Of a DNA stretch of 16,406 nucleotides, positions 12,580 through 16,406 are shown in pieces. Each line of letters starts with the position of its first letter. Within the stretch, counting starts at the first letter, position 1. The position numbers and the translations under genes were made by a program. The notes under the pieces are model-generated. The model ran no database searches and was not told the origin of the DNA. It was given only the letters and a program-made list of their open reading frames with translations. Source of the DNA: Coprococcus sp. (GTDB lineage Bacteria; Bacillota; Clostridia; Lachnospirales; Lachnospiraceae); contig JAEDHX010000040.1 in the NCBI GenBank assembly GCA_016296785.1, positions 1-16,406 on the forward strand. Direction: 5' to 3'.

Positions 12580-14871
12580 ATGTCAGGATTAAATGATATG
12601 CAGGATGTTGCCTGCAGACATGTGAATGGACCATTGCTAATACTTGCCGGAGCAGGTTCTGGTAAGACGAGAGTAATAACTCACAGAGTTGCATATCTTA
12701 TGGATCATGAAGGAATTAATCCATATAATATTCTTGCGATAACATTTACAAATAAGGCAGCAGCTGAGATGAGGGAGCGTGTTAACAATATTGTTGGTGA
12801 AGGGGCAGAAAGAGTGTGGGTAAGTACCTTCCATTCTATGTGTGTTCGGATTCTTCGAAGATTTGCTGACAGACTTGGCTATGATTTGAATTTTAATATT
12901 TATGACAGTGATGATACGAAGACTGCAATAAAGGCTATATTAAAGGATTTGCAGATTGATCCTAAGAAATATCCGGAGAAGATGTTTATGGCTGAGATAT
13001 CGAAAGCAAAGGAAGCATATATGTCGCCGGATGAGTATAGTAAAAAGCATGCAACTGATTATGCAAAGACTAAGGTTGCAGAGGTGTATCAGGAATATGC
13101 AGACAGACTTAGGAAATTTAATGCATTTGATTTTGATGATTTGATATATAAGACAGTTGAATTATTTGAGCATAATCCTGATGTGCTTCTGAATTATCAG
13201 GAGAGATTCAGATATATTATGGTAGATGAGTACCAGGATACTAATCACATACAATTTCTCTTAGTTAAGCAGTTAGCATCAAAATATCGTAATCTATGTG
13301 TAGTAGGTGATGATGACCAGTCGATTTATAAGTTTAGAGGTGCCAACATTACAAATATTCTAAATTTTGAGATGGAATATCCTGATGCAAAGGTAGTAAA
13401 GCTTGAGCAGAATTATCGTTCATGCGGTTATATTCTTGATGCGGCAAATAGTGTTATTCGTAATAACCAGGGAAGAAAGGATAAGGCGTTATGGACTGAT
13501 AAGGATAAAGGGGCACCGATTACATTTATCCAAAGTGATTCTGAATATGAGGAAGCCGATAAGGTGGCTGTGGAGATAGCGAAGCTTGCTTCTATTGGCG
13601 TAGAGTATAGGGATATAGCTTTGCTATATAGAACAAATGCACAGTCACGTGTACTTGGCGAGAAGCTTGTTATGAGAAATATTCCTTATAGGGTATATGG
13701 TGGAACGACTTTCTATGAGAGAAAGGAGATTAAGGATATTCTTGCTTATCTTAAGGTGATAAATAATTTGTTAGATGATATATATCTAAAAAGAATTATT
13801 AATGTTCCAAAGCGCGGCATAGGTGATACTACAATAGCAAAGATTGAGATATTTGCAGCAGTTAATAACATTTCTATGATGGAGGCTGCCGGCAGGGCAA
13901 ATACTATCCCGGGAATGAATGCAAAAACAGCAGCTAAGGTTATGGATTTTCATAAGCTTATTAGCAGCTATCAGGATATGGTATCAGATGGTGAAGCAAT
14001 CTCTGTCATATATGACAGGATTTTAGAGGAAACAGGTTATGAGGAGCAGTTGATTGCGGAGCATACTGACGAATCAATGACACGTCTCGAAAATCTTGAT
14101 GAGCTTAGAAACAAGATTGTTTTGTTTGAAGAGGAAAATGAAGAAGCAACGCTTAATATGTTCCTTGAGGATATTGCTCTTGTTTCGGATATTGATAATC
14201 TAAGTGAGGATGATAATCAGGTGAGACTTATGACTCTTCACAGTGCGAAGGGCCTTGAATTTCCATATGTGTTTATGTGTGGAATGGAAGAGCAGATATT
14301 TCCAAGCAGGATGACACTATTTTCTGAAGATGATGATGCTCTTGAAGAGGAGAGAAGGCTGTGCTATGTTGGAATAACCAGGGCAATGAATAAACTCTAT
14401 ATGAGCGCATCAAGATGCAGAATGATGCACGGCAGTCATAATTATAATCAGGTTTCAAGATTTGTAAGAGAGATACCGGCAGGCTTATTTGATCATTCGG
14501 AAGAGATGAGCAGATTGAATAGAAATTACGAGAAAATCATTCAGAAGAATAGTTTGCCGGATAATGGGTATTTATATGGAAAGAAGAATGGCTATGCCGG
14601 AAGCTCATATGGAAATAATAATCCATATAAAAGGAATAATACATATGGAGCCTCGAATTCTGCAACGCCATTATTTGGAAAGGAGTTTGTTGTAAATAGA
14701 GAAACTCAGATAGATTATGCTGAGGGAGACAGGGTGCGTCATATAAAATATGGAGTAGGCACTGTAACAAGTCTTGTTCAAGGCGGTAAGGATTATGAGG
14801 TAACCGTAGACTTTGACAGATGTGGAATAAGAAAGATGTTTGCCTCATTTGCAAAGTTAAAGAAATTATAA
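12580..14871 (+). CDS. pcrA: ATP-dependent DNA helicase PcrA (UvrD/Rep family)
   Basis: A superfamily 1A 3'–5' helicase for DNA repair, rolling-circle replication and removal of stalled RNA polymerase or RecA filaments. The 763 residues carry all the motifs: the Q-motif near residue 8, Walker A AGAGSGKT (23–30), Ia ITFTNKAAAEMRERV (~54–68), II VDEYQD (215–220), III GDDDQSIYKFRGA (~243–255), IV LEQNYRS (~285–291), V VRLMTLHSAKGLEF (~548–561) and VI RRLCYVGITRA (~592–602). After a Gly/Asn/Tyr-rich linker (~655–700), the C-terminal GDRVRHIKYGVGTVTS (~716–731) is the Tudor-like domain that contacts RNA polymerase in PcrA/UvrD. The start has a strong AAAGGAGG. In many Firmicutes pcrA precedes ligA, but here a small membrane protein gene follows. 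Confidence 0.97.
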   Translation: MSGLNDMQDVACRHVNGPLLILAGAGSGKTRVITHRVAYLMDHEGINPYNILAITFTNKAAAEMRERVNNIVGEGAERVWVSTFHSMCVRILRRFADRLGYDLNFNIYDSDDTKTAIKAILKDLQIDPKKYPEKMFMAEISKAKEAYMSPDEYSKKHATDYAKTKVAEVYQEYADRLRKFNAFDFDDLIYKTVELFEHNPDVLLNYQERFRYIMVDEYQDTNHIQFLLVKQLASKYRNLCVVGDDDQSIYKFRGANITNILNFEMEYPDAKVVKLEQNYRSCGYILDAANSVIRNNQGRKDKALWTDKDKGAPITFIQSDSEYEEADKVAVEIAKLASIGVEYRDIALLYRTNAQSRVLGEKLVMRNIPYRVYGGTTFYERKEIKDILAYLKVINNLLDDIYLKRIINVPKRGIGDTTIAKIEIFAAVNNISMMEAAGRANTIPGMNAKTAAKVMDFHKLISSYQDMVSDGEAISVIYDRILEETGYEEQLIAEHTDESMTRLENLDELRNKIVLFEEENEEATLNMFLEDIALVSDIDNLSEDDNQVRLMTLHSAKGLEFPYVFMCGMEEQIFPSRMTLFSEDDDALEEERRLCYVGITRAMNKLYMSASRCRMMHGSHNYNQVSRFVREIPAGLFDHSEEMSRLNRNYEKIIQKNSLPDNGYLYGKKNGYAGSSYGNNNPYKRNNTYGASNSATPLFGKEFVVNRETQIDYAEGDRVRHIKYGVGTVTSLVQGGKDYEVTVDFDRCGIRKMFASFAKLKKL

Positions 14872-14876
14872 TATGG

Positions 14877-14913
14877 TATAGAAATTATTCTATATATGTG
14901 TTACAATTATAAT
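14877..14913 (+). promoter_or_regulatory. Short inverted repeat and TATAAT box downstream of pcrA
   Basis: TATAGAA/TTCTATA (14877–14883, 14888–14894) forms a 7-bp stem without a T-run. A TATAAT follows at 14908–14913, with only a weak TTATTC 17 bases before it. The box may start transcription of the small membrane protein gene at 14965; the hairpin alone is not a convincing terminator. Confidence 0.35.
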
Positions 14914-14964
14914 ATCTATGATACCCAGATTAATATGGGAATAAAAGAAAGGGTGGAATAAGCA

Positions 14965-15228
14965 ATGAAGAATAATGATGTTATTTTAGTAAAGGGAGAA
15001 CCAGTTGAAGAGAAGGCAAAAGGCACATTATTTGTAATTCTTACAATTATTGGTGCAATTGCAGCTATAGCAGGTATTGCATATGCAGTATATTCATATT
15101 TAACACCTGATTTCCTTGATGACTTTGATGATGACTTTGATGATGATTTCGATGATGATTTCTTTGATGATGACGAAGATGATTCAGAATCAGAGGAGAA
15201 GACAGAGCCGGAAACAGTTGCAGAATAG
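14965..15228 (+). CDS. Small single-pass membrane protein with Asp/Phe-repeat acidic tail, unknown function
   Basis: 87 residues, with no family recognised. Residues 1–19 are charged and polar, ~20–46 form one strongly hydrophobic transmembrane helix (GTLFVILTIIGAIAAIAGIA), and ~48–87 are extremely acidic: DDFD-type repeats, then DDDEDDSESEEKTEPETVAE. The basic residues before the helix (K16, K19) and the acidic tail after it favour an N-in orientation with the tail outside, but an inside tail cannot be excluded. AAAGGGTGG lies upstream of the ATG, and a hairpin terminator follows at 15274. The low-complexity tail comes from a 12-base tandem repeat. Its codon use (GAT/GAC, TTT/TTC) resembles the neighbours, so it looks like a real gene rather than a spurious frame. 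Confidence 0.75.
   Translation: MKNNDVILVKGEPVEEKAKGTLFVILTIIGAIAAIAGIAYAVYSYLTPDFLDDFDDDFDDDFDDDFFDDDEDDSESEEKTEPETVAE
15118..15165 (+). repeat. Four copies of a 12-base tandem repeat encoding Asp-Asp-Phe-Asp
   Basis: GATGACTTTGAT occurs twice exactly (15118, 15130), then as GATGATTTCGAT (15142) and GATGATTTCTTT (15154). The period is four codons, so copy-number change would keep the frame. Confidence 0.85.
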
Positions 15229-15237
15229 TCAATATTA

Positions 15238-15267
15238 TTGGCATATGCTTTAAAGCAATATTATAAT
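15238..15267 (+). promoter_or_regulatory. Promoter of niaR with a palindrome in its spacer
   Basis: TTGGCA (15238–15243) and a perfect TATAAT (15262–15267) are 18 bases apart. The spacer contains the 10-base palindrome GCTTTAAAGC (15247–15256), which could be an operator. Transcription would start at about 15274, exactly at the first arm of the following hairpin. Confidence 0.65.
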
Positions 15268-15273
15268 GATTAT

Positions 15274-15311
15274 AAGAGCAGGTGCATGTAGTGTATCTGC
15301 TCTTGATTTTT
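15274..15311 (+). terminator. Terminator-type hairpin overlapping the niaR leader
   Basis: AAGAGCAG (15274–15281) pairs perfectly with CTGCTCTT (15297–15304) and is followed by GATTTTT. It ends 2 bases before the niaR GGGG ribosome binding site. It may terminate the small-membrane-protein transcript, and it would also form the very 5' end of a niaR mRNA made from the promoter at 15238–15267. Confidence 0.75.
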
Positions 15312-15326
15312 GATGGGGTGTATTTT

Positions 15327-15926
15327 ATGGCAGGAAAAGGAATGGCAGGAAAAGACAGAAGAGAAAAACTGATAAAGCTGCTTACAGAAGCAGACAGTGC
15401 AATTTCAGGTGCAGAGCTTTCAGAAAAGCTTGGTGTTAGCAGACAGATTATTGTACAGGATATTGCTATATTGAAGGCAGAGGAATATGATATTATTTCC
15501 ACAAACAGAGGCTATGTATTATTAAATAAAGGGCTGTGTGAGAGGACATTTAAGGTGCGCCATAGTGCTGATATGATTGGTGAGGAGCTATATGCTATTG
15601 TTGATTTAGGTGGAAAGATATGTGATGTATTTGTATATCATAAGATTTATGGTGTTATTAAAGCACCCATGAGTATAAAAACAAGAAAAGATGTTTATGA
15701 GTATTTGAAGACATTAAGCAGTGGCATTTCTTCGCCGCTTCTTACTATTACAGATAATTATCACTATCATACTGTGTTAGCAGAGGATGAGGAAACTCTT
15801 GATAGAATACAGGAGATGCTGAAGGAAAAGGGCTTCCTTGCAGAACTTAGAGATTATGAGCCTGTTGATTTTTGGGCAAATAAAAATGCGGATAACAGGA
15901 ATCGAACCTGCACCCCGAAGGACTAG
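15327..15926 (+). CDS. niaR: NAD-biosynthesis transcriptional repressor NiaR (HTH_11 + 3H domain)
   Basis: A nicotinate-responsive repressor of NAD synthesis and niacin-uptake genes. Of 199 residues, ~10–63 form a winged helix (LIKLLTEADSAISGAELSEK then SRQIIVQDIAIL), and ~75–172 form the 3H domain with conserved histidines: H79 (KVRHSADMIGEELYAIVD), H105 (VYHKIYGV), H146 and H148 (NYHYHTV), plus nearby E86/E87, which bind metal in this family. The ATG at 15327, with GGGGTG upstream, is preferred over the GTG at 15282, which lies in the leader hairpin. No NAD genes are in the window, so its targets lie elsewhere. The last 12 residues (NADNRNRTCTPKD region) are read from the antisense strand of tRNA-Leu and the stop lies inside that tRNA, so the C-terminus is not conserved in the usual sense. 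Confidence 0.9.
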   Translation: MAGKGMAGKDRREKLIKLLTEADSAISGAELSEKLGVSRQIIVQDIAILKAEEYDIISTNRGYVLLNKGLCERTFKVRHSADMIGEELYAIVDLGGKICDVFVYHKIYGVIKAPMSIKTRKDVYEYLKTLSSGISSPLLTITDNYHYHTVLAEDEETLDRIQEMLKEKGFLAELRDYEPVDFWANKNADNRNRTCTPKD

Positions 15927-15966
15927 ATCCTAAGTCTAGCGCGTCTGCCAGTTCCGCCATATCCGC
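15887..15966 (-). tRNA. tRNA-Leu (anticodon UAG)
   Basis: Minus strand: acceptor GCGGAUA/UAUCCGC with discriminator A (15887); anticodon arm CUAGA-CUUAGGA-UCUAG, giving UAG; a short class II variable arm (UCCUUCGGGGU); T-arm GCAGG-UUCGAAU-CCUGU. CCA is not encoded. The first 40 bases on the plus strand also encode the end of niaR. A T-rich stretch follows its 3' end directly. Confidence 0.95.
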
Positions 15967-15994
15967 AAAAAAAATAACCCTCCAAAAGGAAGGG
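15967..15994 (-). terminator. Intrinsic terminator-like hairpin between tRNA-Lys and tRNA-Leu
   Basis: On the minus strand CCCTTCC-TTTT-GGAGGG (6 bp, one bulged T) is followed by TTATTTTTTTT, which abuts the first base of tRNA-Leu. It would end or attenuate transcription coming from tRNA-Lys before tRNA-Leu. Confidence 0.6.
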
Positions 15995-16013
15995 AAGTAT
16001 CAATAAAAATAAG

Positions 16014-16086
16014 TGAGCCATCGGGGACTCGAACCCCGGACAACTTGATTAAAAGTCAAGTGCTCTACCGCCTGAGCTAATGGCCC
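16014..16086 (-). tRNA. tRNA-Lys (anticodon UUU)
   Basis: Minus strand: acceptor GGGCCAU/AUGGCUC with discriminator A; anticodon arm CUUGA-CUUUUAA-UCAAG, giving UUU; T-arm CCGGG-UUCGAGU-CCCCG-type. CCA is not encoded. It lies 22 bases downstream of tRNA-Gln in the same direction. Confidence 0.96.
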
Positions 16087-16108
16087 ATGTTGATATTCAG
16101 TTGTTTGA

Positions 16109-16180
16109 CTGGGCTAGCTGGATTCGAACCAGCGAGTGCAGGAGTCAAAGTCCTGTGCCTTACCGCTTGGCGATAACCCA
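16109..16180 (-). tRNA. tRNA-Gln (anticodon UUG)
   Basis: Minus strand: begins UGGGUUA, pairs with UAGCCCA and has discriminator G (16109); anticodon arm CAGGA-CUUUGAC-UCCUG, giving UUG. The U1–A72 weak first pair is a normal tRNA-Gln identity feature. CCA is not encoded. Confidence 0.96.
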
Positions 16181-16209
16181 ATAGTATCGCTATATACGCG
16201 ATAAAGAAG

Positions 16210-16284
16210 GGTGGATAGAGGGACTCGAACCCTCGGCCTCCAGAGCCACAATCTGGCGCGCTAGCCAACTGCGCCATACCCACC
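16210..16284 (-). tRNA. tRNA-His (anticodon GUG), G-1 encoded
   Basis: Minus strand: acceptor GUGGGUA/UAUCCAC; anticodon arm CCAGA-UUGUGGC-UCUGG, giving GUG. The base before position 1 is G (16284) and position 73 is C (16210), so the G-1:C73 pair needed by HisRS is present in the gene. CCA is not encoded. Confidence 0.95.
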
Positions 16285-16306
16285 ATAGGCTTATAAAATA
16301 AAACAT

Positions 16307-16336
16307 TTTATAAAAATATATCTTAGCATGCTGTAA
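16307..16336 (-). promoter_or_regulatory. Candidate promoter for the tRNA-His–Gln–Lys(–Leu) cluster
   Basis: On the minus strand TTACAG (16331–16336) and TATAAA (16307–16312) are 18 bases apart, overlapping the terminator after tRNA-Arg. The transcript would start about 20 bases before tRNA-His. An AT-rich 9-bp inverted repeat (16291–16299/16305–16313) covers the -10 region. Confidence 0.4.
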
Positions 16337-16350
16337 TAGTAGCTAAGATA
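16312..16350 (-). terminator. Intrinsic terminator between tRNA-Arg and tRNA-His
   Basis: On the minus strand TATCTTAGC (16342–16350) and GCTAAGATA (16319–16327) make a perfect 9-bp stem with a 14-base loop, followed by TATTTTT. It lies 8 bases after tRNA-Arg. Confidence 0.65.
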
Positions 16351-16358
16351 CATAAATG

Positions 16359-16406
16359 TGCCCGAAGGGATTCGAACCCCCGACCCACGGCTTAGAAGGC
16401 CGTTGC
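16359..16406 (-). tRNA. tRNA-Arg (anticodon UCU), 3' part; cut by the window edge
   Basis: Minus strand: ACGGC-CUUCUAA-GCCGU anticodon arm with UCU, the T-loop UUCGAAU and a 3' end CGGGC plus discriminator A (16359). The D-arm and 5' acceptor strand lie beyond the window. CCA is not encoded. Confidence 0.9.

Noticed and set aside
15118..15165. Possible CRISPR or mobile-element repeat
   Set aside because: The 12-base repeats are contiguous, in frame and coding; there are no spacers. No other direct-repeat array, transposase or attachment site was seen in the window.
15065..15502. 145-codon minus-strand reading frame rich in His, Asn and Gln
   Set aside because: It is the antisense of the Asp/Phe repeat and of the niaR start; its low-complexity His run arises from the GAT/GAC repeats.
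16077..16286. 69-codon minus-strand reading frame
   Set aside because: It runs through tRNA-Gln and tRNA-His; the 'SGGRGFESL' type of sequence is a familiar translation of tRNA genes.

Overview
The window looks like a chromosomal segment of a low-GC anaerobic Firmicute, most likely Lachnospiraceae (Clostridia). The basis is the dnaG–rpoD–trmK gene order, SD-rich translation starts, AT-rich sigma-A promoters, a class A RNase P RNA, a NiaR-type NAD regulator, and tRNA genes that do not encode CCA. The family-level placement is inference from gene content and codon style; no database was searched.

Left part (1–5006). The 3' end of an HD-domain hydrolase gene is followed by an abrupt junction at about 285–303, where the first codons of another gene run out of frame into dnaG. 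dnaG therefore lacks about its first 155 residues, including the zinc-binding domain. Then come rpoD (primary sigma factor), trmK (tRNA A22 methyltransferase) and a uridine-kinase-like nucleoside kinase that lacks the usual N-terminal TGS/ThrRS-like half. A bidirectional terminator separates the kinase from convergent rnpB on the minus strand.

Middle part (5007–9632). rnpB and a papain-like/C39-like cysteine peptidase-fold gene diverge from well-formed promoters with a 19-bp palindrome between them. The peptidase-like gene forms a bicistron with a nitroreductase. After a terminator comes the most interesting pair: a three-part ATP-grasp/phosphohistidine-domain enzyme resembling Campylobacter L-glutamine kinase (Cj1418), followed at once by a class I glutamine-amidotransferase-type hydrolase resembling Cj1417. 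In Campylobacter these two act in making the phosphoramidate (MeOPN) capsule modification. Here the pair stands alone among housekeeping genes, with no cytidylyltransferase, kinase or transferase partner in the window.

Right part (9633–16406). Next come a DivIVA-like/V-ATPase-like coiled-coil protein, a PspA/IM30 and SPFH–zinc-ribbon membrane-stress pair behind a structured leader, the pcrA helicase, a small single-pass membrane protein with an Asp/Phe repeat tail, and niaR. niaR runs tail-to-tail into a minus-strand tRNA cluster (Arg, His, Gln, Lys, Leu in transcription order), and its stop codon lies inside the tRNA-Leu gene. Several intergenic regions pack a terminator-type hairpin and a promoter-like sequence into the same bases.
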